Source of the DNA: CALFXN01 sp937957815
GTDB taxonomy: Bacteria; Synergistota; Synergistia; Synergistales; Aminobacteriaceae
Assembly: GCA_036788195.1 (NCBI GenBank)
Contig: DAIQNX010000014.1
Location: forward strand, 1-64,000
DNA length: 64,000 bases
Reading direction: 5' to 3'
The notes below the pieces were generated by a model, which worked only from the letters and a program-made list of their open reading frames with translations, was not told where the DNA came from and ran no database searches. The translations under genes were made by a program, and so were the position numbers. Of this stretch, positions 33,571 to 42,129 are shown one piece after another (position 1 is the stretch's first letter; the number at the start of each line of letters is the position of its first letter).

Positions 33571-34441
33571 GTACATCTTCAGGGATACGCTCAGGCTGAT
33601 TACACGACATTGGGGTCTCAGCATCCTGACGCTGCTGACGACGGTCACGGTCCTCTTTCTGCTCGGCCTGTCGTCGCTGTTTGCGCTGAACCTCCGGCAC
33701 ATGGTCAGCCGCGTCGAGGGAGAACTCGTCGTCCAGGCGTATCTCAAGGGTGGAAGCGACGCGACGGCGCTCGCGAAACGCATCCGTTCGGTATCGTACG
33801 TTCGCGACGTTCGCGTGATCTCGCCCGAGGAAGCGCTCGACCGACTCCGCGCGAAGCTCGGCAACCAGGCCCGAGCCGTGACGCTTCTCGGGGAGAATCC
33901 ACTCCCGTGGGGACTCGAGATTCAGGTGGAGAAGGCTTCGTTCGTTTCAATGCTCGTTCGGGATCTGGTCGCATTGCCCTCGGTCGAGGAAGTCGTCTAT
34001 TCGGGCCAGCTTGCCGACAAGCTTTCACGGATCTCGGTCCTCGCGACGCGCGTATCCGCGGTGATCATGCTCCTGGGAGCCGTCATCAGCTCCCTCGTGA
34101 TCTTCAACACGATCCGCATCGCGCTCTATTCGAGAAGCGAAGAGATCCGGGTCATGCTTCTCGTGGGAGCGACACGGACATATATCGCATTCCCGTTCGT
34201 GTTGCAGGGATTGTTTCTTGGTACAATAGGTGCCGCTGTTGCGAACGGTGTCCTTGCGGCGGGATACGCCTATGCGGTCAACGTCCTTAAATTGACGCTT
34301 CCCTTTGTCGTCCTGCTCAGGAATACGCCTTTCCTGATAAAGTTCCACCTCATTCTCCTCGGAACCGGCATGACGCTCGGATGGATGTGCAGCTGGTTCG
34401 CCGTGAGCCGGTTCATCAGCGGGGCGAACCGCCCCGAATGA
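33557..34441 (+). CDS. ftsX: Cell division protein FtsX
   Basis: Membrane partner of FtsE, 294 residues. There is a first transmembrane helix at about 20-45 and an extracytoplasmic domain (about 47-165). Three further helices follow (about 165-190, 215-245, 260-285), with EEIRVMLLVGATRTYI between helices 2 and 3 as in other FtsX proteins. The extracytoplasmic domain is where EnvC-type activators bind; such a protein is encoded directly downstream. Confidence 0.95.
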   Translation: MGSFRYIFRDTLRLITRHWGLSILTLLTTVTVLFLLGLSSLFALNLRHMVSRVEGELVVQAYLKGGSDATALAKRIRSVSYVRDVRVISPEEALDRLRAKLGNQARAVTLLGENPLPWGLEIQVEKASFVSMLVRDLVALPSVEEVVYSGQLADKLSRISVLATRVSAVIMLLGAVISSLVIFNTIRIALYSRSEEIRVMLLVGATRTYIAFPFVLQGLFLGTIGAAVANGVLAAGYAYAVNVLKLTLPFVVLLRNTPFLIKFHLILLGTGMTLGWMCSWFAVSRFISGANRPE

Positions 34442-34454
34442 GGAGCCGGCGGAG

Positions 34455-35654
34455 ATGACGGGGCGTGGGAAATGGATCTTCGGATGTCTTCTCTTCTTCC
34501 TGGCCGCGTCAATCTTCTCCAGGACGGGATGGGGAGCGCAGGAGCCGGATATCGACGAGAAAATCTCCCAGGAAGAGCGTCGCATGCGCGCGCTCGAATC
34601 GCAGATTTCGAAACATCGTGAACTCGTCCGTGAGATGGACAAGAAGGAAAAAGGAGTTCTGAACCGGCTCAGCGATCTCGACCAGCGAAAACGGATGACG
34701 GAGCACAAGATCCGCATTCTCGAACTCAAAGAGACCAAGGTTCAGGGGTCGATCACCGAACTGAAGCGAACGATCCGCGAAACCGAGAACCGCATCGGCG
34801 ATATCACGGCAATGCTCAGGGAGCGACTCACGGCCATTTACAAGTATGGCGGCATTGCGGAGTTCAACCTGTTGCTTTCGTCCGCTTCGGCCCACGAGGC
34901 CATGGCGACGTCCGTTCTTCTCGGGCGGATCGCCCGGCAGGACGAGCAAATGATCGAAGAACTCTCCCGCAGGAAGGCGATTCTGGTATCATCGACGCAG
35001 GAGTTGCAGAATCAGAAGAAGCAGCTTGAGACGCATCAGCAATCGCTTTCCGGGGAGCGGGTCCGTTACAGGGCGAGCATTTCCGAACATAACGCGCTGC
35101 TCGACCGGGTGCAAAGGGAACGCCAGGTCCACAAGGCGGCGATGAAGGAGCTTGAGGACGCACAGAGAGAGATCAGCAGAACGATTACGATGCTCATGAA
35201 AAAGAAGGCCGAGGAAGCGGCTCGGGCGCACAGGAGACCCGACAGTTCGCTTCTGATGGCGCGAGGAAGTCGTTTCGCGTGGCCTTTGCGCGGCGAGATA
35301 TCGAGCCCTTTCGGAGTGAGGGTGCACCCGACGTTCCGGACGAAGATCATGCATACCGGAATCGATATCCGGGCGCCGAGGGGGACTCCTGTCGCGGCGG
35401 CCGGGCCGGGAGAGATCCTGTATTCCGGGTGGCTTCGCGGATACGGACAGGTCGTGATCATCGACCACGGAAACTCGTTGACGACGGTCTACGCGCATCT
35501 CTCGAGTTCCGTCGTCGAAGAGGGAATGCCGGTCAGGGAAGGACAGACCGTCGGGACTGTCGGCTCGTCCGGGACGGCGACCGGAACGCATCTGCACTTC
35601 GAGGTACGGGTCAACGGTGACGCGAGGGATCCCCTTGCGTATTTGCGTCGATAG
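34455..35654 (+). CDS. EnvC-like coiled-coil M23 peptidase
   Basis: A 399-residue exported protein: signal/anchor about 8-26, long coiled coil about 33-255 (RRMRALESQISKHRELVREM and on), and M23 domain about 275-399. Unlike E. coli EnvC, whose LytM domain is degenerate, this one keeps the zinc ligands HTGIDI and HLHFE and the YAHL histidine. It may therefore cleave peptidoglycan itself rather than only activate amidases, as in Gram-positive FtsEX-PcsB pairs. It lies 13 bases after ftsX and 17 before ctpA. Confidence 0.92.
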   Translation: MTGRGKWIFGCLLFFLAASIFSRTGWGAQEPDIDEKISQEERRMRALESQISKHRELVREMDKKEKGVLNRLSDLDQRKRMTEHKIRILELKETKVQGSITELKRTIRETENRIGDITAMLRERLTAIYKYGGIAEFNLLLSSASAHEAMATSVLLGRIARQDEQMIEELSRRKAILVSSTQELQNQKKQLETHQQSLSGERVRYRASISEHNALLDRVQRERQVHKAAMKELEDAQREISRTITMLMKKKAEEAARAHRRPDSSLLMARGSRFAWPLRGEISSPFGVRVHPTFRTKIMHTGIDIRAPRGTPVAAAGPGEILYSGWLRGYGQVVIIDHGNSLTTVYAHLSSSVVEEGMPVREGQTVGTVGSSGTATGTHLHFEVRVNGDARDPLAYLRR

Positions 35655-35671
35655 AGAAAGGCCAGGAGATC

Positions 35672-36928
35672 ATGTTCTCACGGGTGAAAGCAACAATCGG
35701 AGGTTTTGTCGTCGGTGCCGGCGTAGCGGCGTGTCTTTTCTATTCGGTTTCCGCGCCCGGAAGAGTCGTCGCCCATGCGGACAACATGGACGAAATTTCG
35801 AGAGTATCGCCCTTCAAGCCCCAGTCGTTGTGGCTTATGAAGCAGGCGAGAGCGATCATAGAGACGTATCAGATCGATGCCGTCAGCAAGGACGTTCCCG
35901 AGGACAAGATGCTGTACGGCGCCATCAGGGGAATGGTCGCCGCATGGCAGGACCCGTACACCCGCTTTGTCGATCCTCCCCAGCTCAAGGAAGAACAGAT
36001 CGAAATGGAGGGGGAGTACGGCGGGCTCGGGATCTACATCGGACAGCGTGACGGCAGGACTCTCGTCATCAGTCCGATCGAGGATACTCCGGCCGACCGC
36101 GCGGGACTCAAGCCGCAGGACCAGATCGTCAAGGTGGGGGAGGAACTGATTCTCGGGTGGGAATCGGAGCGCGTCGTGAAAATGCTTCGCGGGAAGGCGG
36201 GGACCACCGTCACGATATGGGTGCGGCGCGAGGGTGTTGACAAGCTTCTCAGGTTCGATATCGTGCGCGAGGTGATCAAGCTCAAGTCGGTCCGCTCGGA
36301 GATGCTCGACAAGACGACGGGGTATCTGCGTCTCTCGCAGTTCCAGCAAAAGTCCGCCGACGACGTCCGTGAAGCGGTTCTCGCGCTCCAGAAGAAGGGA
36401 GCGAAGGGGATCGTCTTCGACCTTCGCAACAACGGCGGCGGTTTGCTCAACGGCGCCGTCGACATCTCGGACATGTTCCTCGACAGCGGTCTGATCGTCG
36501 GGATGAAGGGCCGCGTAGACCGTGCGAACGATGAAATTTACGCAACCCCGGGAGTCCTGACTGCGATGCCGATGGTCGTTCTCATCAACGAAGGAAGCGC
36601 GAGCGCTTCGGAAATCGTCGCCGGAGCGTTGTCGGATCACGGAAGGGCGCTGCTCGTAGGAAAGAAGAGTTTCGGGAAGGGATCGGTCCAGACGCTGTTC
36701 AACATGTCCGACGGGAGCGGAATCTATGTGACGATCGCGCGGTACCATACACCGTCGGGGCTTGTGATCGACCATGTCGGGCTGACGCCGACCGTTCAGG
36801 TTGACGGGGAACTGACGAAAGAGCACGCGAAGGACAAACAGCTGATCCGGGCCCGGGAGGAACTCCGGAAGCTCATGCGGGCAACCATGCAGGTGTCGGC
36901 CGAAGGAACGGACCCGGAATCCGAATGA
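35672..36928 (+). CDS. ctpA: C-terminal processing protease CtpA (S41)
   Basis: Periplasmic serine protease, 418 residues: signal/anchor about 8-28, PDZ domain about 110-195 (YGGLGIYIGQ, PADRAGLKPQDQIVKVG), and S41 protease with NEGSASASEIVAGAL and GKKSFGKGSVQT. By spacing against B. subtilis CtpB, the catalytic residues are Ser311, Lys336 and Gln340. In other bacteria this protease trims wall hydrolases, which matches its place between the EnvC-like gene and the deacetylase. It is coupled to the next gene by ATGA. Confidence 0.95.
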   Translation: MFSRVKATIGGFVVGAGVAACLFYSVSAPGRVVAHADNMDEISRVSPFKPQSLWLMKQARAIIETYQIDAVSKDVPEDKMLYGAIRGMVAAWQDPYTRFVDPPQLKEEQIEMEGEYGGLGIYIGQRDGRTLVISPIEDTPADRAGLKPQDQIVKVGEELILGWESERVVKMLRGKAGTTVTIWVRREGVDKLLRFDIVREVIKLKSVRSEMLDKTTGYLRLSQFQQKSADDVREAVLALQKKGAKGIVFDLRNNGGGLLNGAVDISDMFLDSGLIVGMKGRVDRANDEIYATPGVLTAMPMVVLINEGSASASEIVAGALSDHGRALLVGKKSFGKGSVQTLFNMSDGSGIYVTIARYHTPSGLVIDHVGLTPTVQVDGELTKEHAKDKQLIRAREELRKLMRATMQVSAEGTDPESE

Positions 36929-37851
36929 GGCGCCGGAGTCATCGAGCGCTCGTCTCTTTCTGGCTGTTGCTTGTCGCCGCTGCGTGGACGGCCGGATATT
37001 CGGCTGCCGTGTGGTGGAATTCCCGGAATGCCCCGGAATCGAAATCAGGTGCGGATGCCGGGAAAAAAAGCATATCGGTCGTGTCGGAAGCCCTGAAAGG
37101 TGAGAATAGGGTGCCGGTTCCGTCTCCGGTTTCATCGGACCGGCAGCCGAAAAAAACGGATTCCCGCGGACTCGTTGCGATCATTGTCGACGATATGGGG
37201 ACATCCGTTCGGATTGCCCGGGAACTGTCGTCCATGACGCTTCCGCTGACGTGGTCCCTGATTCCCGGACAGCCGCGAAGCGAGGCGGTCGCCCTGTTCG
37301 CGAAGGAAAAGGGAATTCCGATGATGATCCATATGCCGATGGAACCCGTCGGCAACGGATACGACCGGAATTTTCTGGTCGGCGTGACGACATCGCCGGA
37401 TGTTGTCCACGACGAAGTCCGGCGAATATTCCTGCTTTATCCGTGGGCTATCGGAATGAATAACCACATGGGATCACGCGCGACAGCCGATGCGGGGACT
37501 ATGCGAAATCTGATGAAGGCGATGAAGGGCACTGGGAAATTCTTCGTCGACAGCAGGACGACATCAGCATCCGTTGCGGTGAAAGAAGCCCGGGACGCGG
37601 ACATTCCGGTCGCAGCGTCGTCCGTGTTTCTGGATCATGAGTCAACGCCGGAGTATATGACCACGCAATGCGAACGGATGGCGCGGATCGCGAGGAAACG
37701 CGGCTGGGTGATCGCCATCATTCATCCGCGTCCGAAAAGTATGAAATTGCTTCGGCAACTGGCAGAAACGCCGCCTGACGGTGTTCGGTTCGTCACCATG
37801 CCGGAGATTATGGACAGCGAAAACGGACCGATGAGGAGGCTTGCACCGTGA
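36925..37851 (+). CDS. Divergent polysaccharide deacetylase family protein
   Basis: A 308-residue exported protein of the YibQ/DUF610 type: N-terminal anchor (about 10-30), linker, and a NodB-like domain with LVAIIVDDMGTS, PMMIHMPMEPVGN, AIGMNNHMGSRAT, FFVDSRTT and IAIIHPRPKS. Proteobacteria also keep this gene directly after envC and ctpA, so the cluster is conserved. The enzymatic activity is unknown. It overlaps the purA start (GTGA). Confidence 0.9.
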   Translation: MRRRSHRALVSFWLLLVAAAWTAGYSAAVWWNSRNAPESKSGADAGKKSISVVSEALKGENRVPVPSPVSSDRQPKKTDSRGLVAIIVDDMGTSVRIARELSSMTLPLTWSLIPGQPRSEAVALFAKEKGIPMMIHMPMEPVGNGYDRNFLVGVTTSPDVVHDEVRRIFLLYPWAIGMNNHMGSRATADAGTMRNLMKAMKGTGKFFVDSRTTSASVAVKEARDADIPVAASSVFLDHESTPEYMTTQCERMARIARKRGWVIAIIHPRPKSMKLLRQLAETPPDGVRFVTMPEIMDSENGPMRRLAP

Positions 37852-39134
37852 AGGGAAAAGTTGAGATCATCATAGGAGCCCAGTGGGGTGACGAGGGGAA
37901 AGGGCGTGTCGTCGACTCTCTCGGAGGCAGAGTGGATGTTTTTGCCCGGTATCAGGGCGGAAGCAACGCGGGGCACACCGTCATCGTCGATGATAAAAAG
38001 TACGTGTTTCACCTCCTGCCCTCCGGAATGTTGTATCCCGGAAAACTCTGCGTGATCGGAAACGGCGTCGTCGTGGATCCGGAGCAGCTCTTGGACGAGA
38101 TCAGGGATCTCCAGTCGAAAGGCATGGATCGTGCGCGACTTATCGTCAGCTCTTCGGCGCACGTCGTCATGCCGTATCACAAGATCATCGACAGGGCGCA
38201 GGAGGAGTTCCGCGGCAAGGGCAAGAAGATCGGAACCACGGGGCGGGGAATCGGACCTGCGTACGTCGACAAGTACAGCAGATGCGGCATCCGGATCGAA
38301 GACCTCTTCAGGCCGGACGTCCTGCGCGACAAACTCGAATTCAACCTCGAAGACAAGAACCGCATTCTGACGCGTCTGTACGACCTCGAACCGTTACCGT
38401 TCGACGAGATCTACACTCAGGCCGTCAACTGGGGGAAGGCCCTTTCCGCATATGCCGGCGATGCGTCGCGTATTCTGTACGAAGCGATGGAATCCGGAAA
38501 GACGGTTCTCTTTGAAGGAGCGCAGGGGACTCTGCTTGACATCGACCACGGGACGTATCCCTACGTCACGAGTTCCTCCCCCGTCGCCGCGGGCGGATGC
38601 GTCGGTCTCGGCCTCGGTCCGAACTCCGTCGACAGGGTTATCGGAGTCGTCAAGGCGTACAGCACTCGTGTCGGAGAGGGACCTTTCCCGAGCGAAGATA
38701 CCGGCGCCACCGGACAGATGCTTCGGGAACGCGGCGGAGAGTACGGCGCGACGACAGGACGTCCCCGCCGTTGCGGGTGGCTCGACATGGTCGGGCTGAA
38801 ATACGCCGTCCGCGTAAACGGGATGACCTCTATCGCACTGACGAAACTCGATGTTCTTTCCGGCCTCGACGAAATCCTCGTGGCCGTTGCCTACGATTCA
38901 GAAGGAACGCGACTGGATCACTTCACGGGAAGCGCCGGTGTCCTCGCAACCGCGAAACCCCTCTATGAGCGCTTCGAAGGCTGGAAGGAGAACATAGCCT
39001 CCTGCAGAACTTTCGAGGAACTTCCTTTTGCAGCGCAGACGTATGTTCGCTATATCGAGAGGGAAACCGGTGTTCCCGTTCAGCTGATCGGCGTAGGTCC
39101 CGAAAGAGACGAAACGATTCTCCTGGGGTTGTAG
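37848..39134 (+). CDS. purA: Adenylosuccinate synthetase
   Basis: Joins IMP and aspartate with GTP to make adenylosuccinate, the first step to AMP. The 428-residue product contains IIIGAQWGDEGKGRVVD, YQGGSNAGHTV, TTGRGIGPAY, LFEGAQGTLLDIDHGTYPYV and TGRPRRCGWLD, all family motifs. GTG at 37848 overlaps the preceding stop. It is the last canonical gene of the run; a GNAT gene follows after about 15 bases. Confidence 0.97.
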   Translation: MKGKVEIIIGAQWGDEGKGRVVDSLGGRVDVFARYQGGSNAGHTVIVDDKKYVFHLLPSGMLYPGKLCVIGNGVVVDPEQLLDEIRDLQSKGMDRARLIVSSSAHVVMPYHKIIDRAQEEFRGKGKKIGTTGRGIGPAYVDKYSRCGIRIEDLFRPDVLRDKLEFNLEDKNRILTRLYDLEPLPFDEIYTQAVNWGKALSAYAGDASRILYEAMESGKTVLFEGAQGTLLDIDHGTYPYVTSSSPVAAGGCVGLGLGPNSVDRVIGVVKAYSTRVGEGPFPSEDTGATGQMLRERGGEYGATTGRPRRCGWLDMVGLKYAVRVNGMTSIALTKLDVLSGLDEILVAVAYDSEGTRLDHFTGSAGVLATAKPLYERFEGWKENIASCRTFEELPFAAQTYVRYIERETGVPVQLIGVGPERDETILLGL

Positions 39135-39148
39135 GAGGGGATTCTCCC

Positions 39149-39631
39149 ATCATTCCGACGGTTCGGCTATGCTCCTCGGGAGACGCGAACGGCATTCGCG
39201 ATCTCGAGGAGCTTTTTTCTTCCGTTCGCTGGGAATGCGGACTCATAGAACGCGAACTCGACGATCCGACGCTCGGCGTTCTGTATCCCGGGGCGTTTTT
39301 TCCGGATTTTCTTGTGGGTTATGCGGCGGTGCAAAGGACGACCGAAGGATTGTTCCTCATGAACATCGTCGTCCACGGAAATTACCGGAGGCACGGGATC
39401 GGATCGTCGCTTCTTGCGGCGATATTCGAGATGGGAGGGTATCTCGGATGTTCCGGAATCCGGCTCATCGCGAAATTGACGGACGAGGCCGCTATTTCCT
39501 TCTATACCGGCATGGGGTTTTCGAATACCGGAAAAAAGGAGCGATACTATTCGGACGGGTCCGACGGAATCGGAATGGAGCGGAGCCTGGAGGATGAGCG
39601 GCAGTGGTGGATACGTCGGGCGAGGATATAA
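39149..39631 (+). CDS. GNAT acetyltransferase (RimI-like) with a non-canonical start
   Basis: About 160 residues with the acetyl-CoA loop NYRRHGIGSSLLAAI and the C-terminal FYTGMGF. The frame codes for a complete GNAT fold from about 39152 onward (PTVRLCSSGDANGIRDLEEL at the N terminus), yet it holds no ATG, GTG or TTG until a GTG at 39314, which would remove the first 54 residues or so. AGGAGG at 39133-39138 overlaps the purA stop and points to ATC 39149 or ATT 39152 as start, as in infC-type ATT initiation. A sequencing error is the alternative. A protein or tRNA target is not assignable. Confidence 0.65.
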   Translation: MIPTVRLCSSGDANGIRDLEELFSSVRWECGLIERELDDPTLGVLYPGAFFPDFLVGYAAVQRTTEGLFLMNIVVHGNYRRHGIGSSLLAAIFEMGGYLGCSGIRLIAKLTDEAAISFYTGMGFSNTGKKERYYSDGSDGIGMERSLEDERQWWIRRARI

Positions 39632-39674
39632 TGCGATCATCATTGTCCGGAGGACGAGCGAACCGGAAAGGGAC

Positions 39675-39707
39675 AAAAAAGGGCTCCCGCCTGAATCGCG
39701 GGAACCC
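39675..39707 (-). terminator. Terminator of tRNA-Val
   Basis: On the minus strand a ten-base stem (39698-39707 with 39681-39690, one G-U pair), seven-base loop, then six T (opposite the A-run 39675-39680). It lies 11 bases beyond the tRNA 3' end. Confidence 0.92.
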
Positions 39708-39718
39708 GGTGATTGCAA

Positions 39719-39793
39719 TGGTGGGCGACACGGGGTTCGAACCTGTGACCTCTTCCGTGTGAAGGAAGCGCTCTTCCACTGAGCTAGTCGCCC
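39719..39793 (-). tRNA. tRNA-Val (anticodon CAC)
   Basis: A cloverleaf folds fully: acceptor GGGCGAC pairs with GTCGCCC, D arm GCTC...GAGC, anticodon arm CTTCC-TTCACAC-GGAAG with anticodon CAC (reads GUG), and T arm with GGTTCGAACC. The CCA end is encoded (39719-39721). It is a single-gene unit with its own promoter and terminator. Confidence 0.95.
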
Positions 39794-39805
39794 AAAACGC
39801 AGCGT

Positions 39806-39834
39806 ATTATACCTTCGGTTTCGGCAAAACGCAA
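39806..39834 (-). promoter_or_regulatory. tRNA-Val promoter
   Basis: Minus strand TTGCGT (39829-39834), 17-base spacer, TATAAT (39806-39811); the predicted start is about six bases before the tRNA 5' end. Confidence 0.8.
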
Positions 39835-39898
39835 CTCCGGAGCGGGCGCATTATTTTCCGGTAAAGTGACACATGCTTCAAAATTATTCCGTATGCTG

Positions 39899-39904
39899 TA
39901 TAAT
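39899..39904 (+). promoter_or_regulatory. Likely -10 box for the gene before cstA
   Basis: Perfect TATAAT (39899-39904) preceded by a weak -35 region (CTTCAA at 39876-39881 with a 17-base spacer). If used, transcription starts near 39911, which supports the ATG at 39929 rather than the upstream in-frame GTG at 39866. Confidence 0.5.
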
Positions 39905-39928
39905 CTCGCTCGGTGGTGGTGGAAGTCT

Positions 39929-40390
39929 ATGCCGGACTTTTCTGTTCTTATGTCGGATCCTGAGCTGTGGTCTTACTGGGGCTTCGAACCGTGGGCGTCG
40001 AATGCAATGAAGGGCGTCCATCGCAGGGTGACGATCGTCAAGGACGGCCTTCTCGGAGAGGTGTGCCGATACTTCGCTGACGATTGCATCGTGTGGATTC
40101 ACGCCGGTGAAGCGGATATGCGGCATGTCCTCGAGAACGGAAAACCGGAAGTCGATCTGATGACGCAGCGGTATCTCTTTGTCGTCGGACCGGCCGTGGT
40201 GTTCCGGAAGATCCGTTCGTTCTACATGGGCTTCCGCGGGTATCTCGAGGTCCATACGTACACTGTACACGGCGTGTACGACAAAAGAATCCGCGATCTC
40301 GCGCAGCTCGTGGACAGAGCATGGGATCTTGCCAGCGCTCGAACGAAAGAGGAGGTGGTTGAGACACAGGGTTCGCTCGAAACGGCGTAA
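39929..40390 (+). CDS. Conserved-looking protein of unknown function upstream of cstA
   Basis: I do not recognise this 153-residue protein. It has no signal peptide or transmembrane segment and reads as a soluble alpha/beta protein, with motifs DPELWSYWGFEPWASNAMKG, DDCIVWIHAGEADM and FYMGFRGYLEVHTYTVHGV. The C-terminal 35 residues are helical and charged. It lies 45 bases before cstA on the same strand and behind one promoter, so a role linked to the transporter is possible, for instance as a cytoplasmic partner. The start is set by the promoter position. Confidence 0.72.
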   Translation: MPDFSVLMSDPELWSYWGFEPWASNAMKGVHRRVTIVKDGLLGEVCRYFADDCIVWIHAGEADMRHVLENGKPEVDLMTQRYLFVVGPAVVFRKIRSFYMGFRGYLEVHTYTVHGVYDKRIRDLAQLVDRAWDLASARTKEEVVETQGSLETA

Positions 40391-40435
40391 CGGTTTTGTT
40401 TCCGGAGCAACGATTATTTCCCGGAGGTGACTCAC

Positions 40436-42064
40436 GTGCTCGCAATGCTGTTTCTGATCGCTGTCGTTATTTTTACTGTCGCGTACAAGATCTATGGGAA
40501 ATACATGGCCGATATCTACGGTCTCAGTGACGCGAACAAGACGCCGGCCGAGGCCATGTACGACGGAATCGACTATTGTCCCGCCCATCCGGCGGTTCTC
40601 CTCGGGCACCATTTCGCATCGATCGCCGGAGCGGGCCCCATCGTCGGTCCCATCACGGCGGGCGTCATGTTCGGCTGGCTTCCAGCCTACCTGTGGTGCG
40701 TCATCGGTTCGACCTTCCTCGGCGGCCCGCACGATATGGGTGGACTCGTCTCCTCCATGCGCCACGACGGAAAGTCGGTCGGCGAAGTCGTCGACCGCTG
40801 GATCGGACGGAAGGGCAAGTTCCTTTTCCTCTGCTTCACGATTCTCGCACTCGTTCTCGTCGTCGCGGTCTTCCTGCAGTTGTCGGCCAACACGTTCAAG
40901 GCCGACCCGGCCGTCGCGTTCTCCGCGACGCTCTACATGGTCATGGCGGTCATTTTCGGCATCCTGATCTACAGATACAATACGCCTCTCTGGCTCATGA
41001 CGGTCATCATGGTCCCGATCATCATCTACGCGTGCTGGTACGGCAACAACGCGGCATGGGTGAAGGCGACCTTCGGCGCGAGCATGGAAACATGGAGATG
41101 GTGGCTCGCCGGGTACATCTTCCTTGCGTCCGTCCTTCCCGTCTGGCTCCTGCTTCAGCCTCGCGACTACCTCGCGTCCTACTTCCTCTATTTCGCGGTC
41201 ATCATCGGAACCGTCGGAATGCTCATGGGCAGCAAGTTCCAGGTCACTCTTCCCGCGTTCAAGGGGTATGTCGCGGGCGGCCAGTACCTGTGGCCGATGC
41301 TCTTCATCATCGTCGCCTGCGGCGCCCTTTCCGGATTCCACGCACTTGTCGGCAGCGGTACGACGTCGAAGCAGATCCGCAAGGAAAAGGACGCGACGCT
41401 CGTAGGCTACGGCTCGATGCTTCTCGAGGGCGTCGTCGCCGTCATCGCCCTCGGTACCGTCATGATCTCCGGAGCGCTCGTCAACAACGACCCCGTTTCC
41501 ACCTACGGGGCCGGTTTCGGAAAGTTCGCCGAGCTTGTCGGAATCGATCCGGTCGTGGGCAAGTCGCTCGGACTTCTCGCGATCAACACGTTCCTTCTGA
41601 CCTCCCTCGATACCGCGACGCGTCTCGCGCGGTATCAGATCCAGGAACTCTTCAACATGAAGGTCGACCGTTATACCGCGACGATCGTGACCGTCGCCGC
41701 TTCCATGGCGCTGCTGCTTCTCAAGACCCATGCCCCGGATGGAAAGGTAATCCCGGCGTGGGCGGCCATCTGGCCGATCTTCGGAGCGGCGAACCAGCTC
41801 GTTGGCGCCCTCGTGCTCCTTGCGATCTCCGTCTGGGTCGCGAAGGGACTCAAGAAGAGCAACACCTTCCTGATGCTTCCGATGTGGTTCATGCTCGCGA
41901 CGACCGTCGCTGCCCTGTACTTCCTCGTCTCGGGCCAGCTGAAGTCGGCGACGCCGAACTACCTTCTCGTCGTGGTGGCGATTGTTCTCTTTGTCCTTGC
42001 GATCATGATGGTTCTCGAAGCGTTCGGAGCGCTCAGGCGTCCGGAAGCGGAACCCAAAAGGTAG
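40436..42064 (+). CDS. cstA: CstA-family peptide/pyruvate transporter (carbon starvation protein)
   Basis: A 542-residue membrane transporter with about 15-16 hydrophobic segments. Family motifs are DYCPAHPAVLLGHHFASIAG followed by AGPIVGP, FLGGPHDMGGLV, ALSGFHALVGSGTTSKQI and TSLDTATRLARYQIQE. E. coli CstA and BtsT take up peptides or pyruvate. GTG at 40436 has GGAGG eight bases upstream; an earlier GTG at 40427 lies inside that ribosome site. Uptake of peptides or pyruvate would suit an amino-acid fermenter. Confidence 0.95.
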   Translation: MLAMLFLIAVVIFTVAYKIYGKYMADIYGLSDANKTPAEAMYDGIDYCPAHPAVLLGHHFASIAGAGPIVGPITAGVMFGWLPAYLWCVIGSTFLGGPHDMGGLVSSMRHDGKSVGEVVDRWIGRKGKFLFLCFTILALVLVVAVFLQLSANTFKADPAVAFSATLYMVMAVIFGILIYRYNTPLWLMTVIMVPIIIYACWYGNNAAWVKATFGASMETWRWWLAGYIFLASVLPVWLLLQPRDYLASYFLYFAVIIGTVGMLMGSKFQVTLPAFKGYVAGGQYLWPMLFIIVACGALSGFHALVGSGTTSKQIRKEKDATLVGYGSMLLEGVVAVIALGTVMISGALVNNDPVSTYGAGFGKFAELVGIDPVVGKSLGLLAINTFLLTSLDTATRLARYQIQELFNMKVDRYTATIVTVAASMALLLLKTHAPDGKVIPAWAAIWPIFGAANQLVGALVLLAISVWVAKGLKKSNTFLMLPMWFMLATTVAALYFLVSGQLKSATPNYLLVVVAIVLFVLAIMMVLEAFGALRRPEAEPKR

Positions 42065-42076
42065 GATTCAGGCTTT

Positions 42077-42116
42077 GAAACGAAAAAGCCGGAGCTATCG
42101 AGCTCCGGCTTTTTCG
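42077..42116. terminator. Bidirectional terminator between cstA and the zinc-ribbon gene
   Basis: A perfect 18-20 base-pair hairpin (arms 42077-42096 and 42101-42120 on the full palindrome; core AAAAAGCCGGAGCT/AGCTCCGGCTTTTT) with an ATCG loop. Runs of A and T at both feet let it work on either strand between the two convergent genes. Confidence 0.93.
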
Positions 42117-42129
42117 TTTCTCCAAAGGC

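Noticed and set aside
39884..41731. A 615-codon minus-strand open frame rich in Asp, Glu and Arg
   Set aside because: Shadow of the gene at 39929 and of cstA, with the charged composition typical of antisense to membrane-protein codons.
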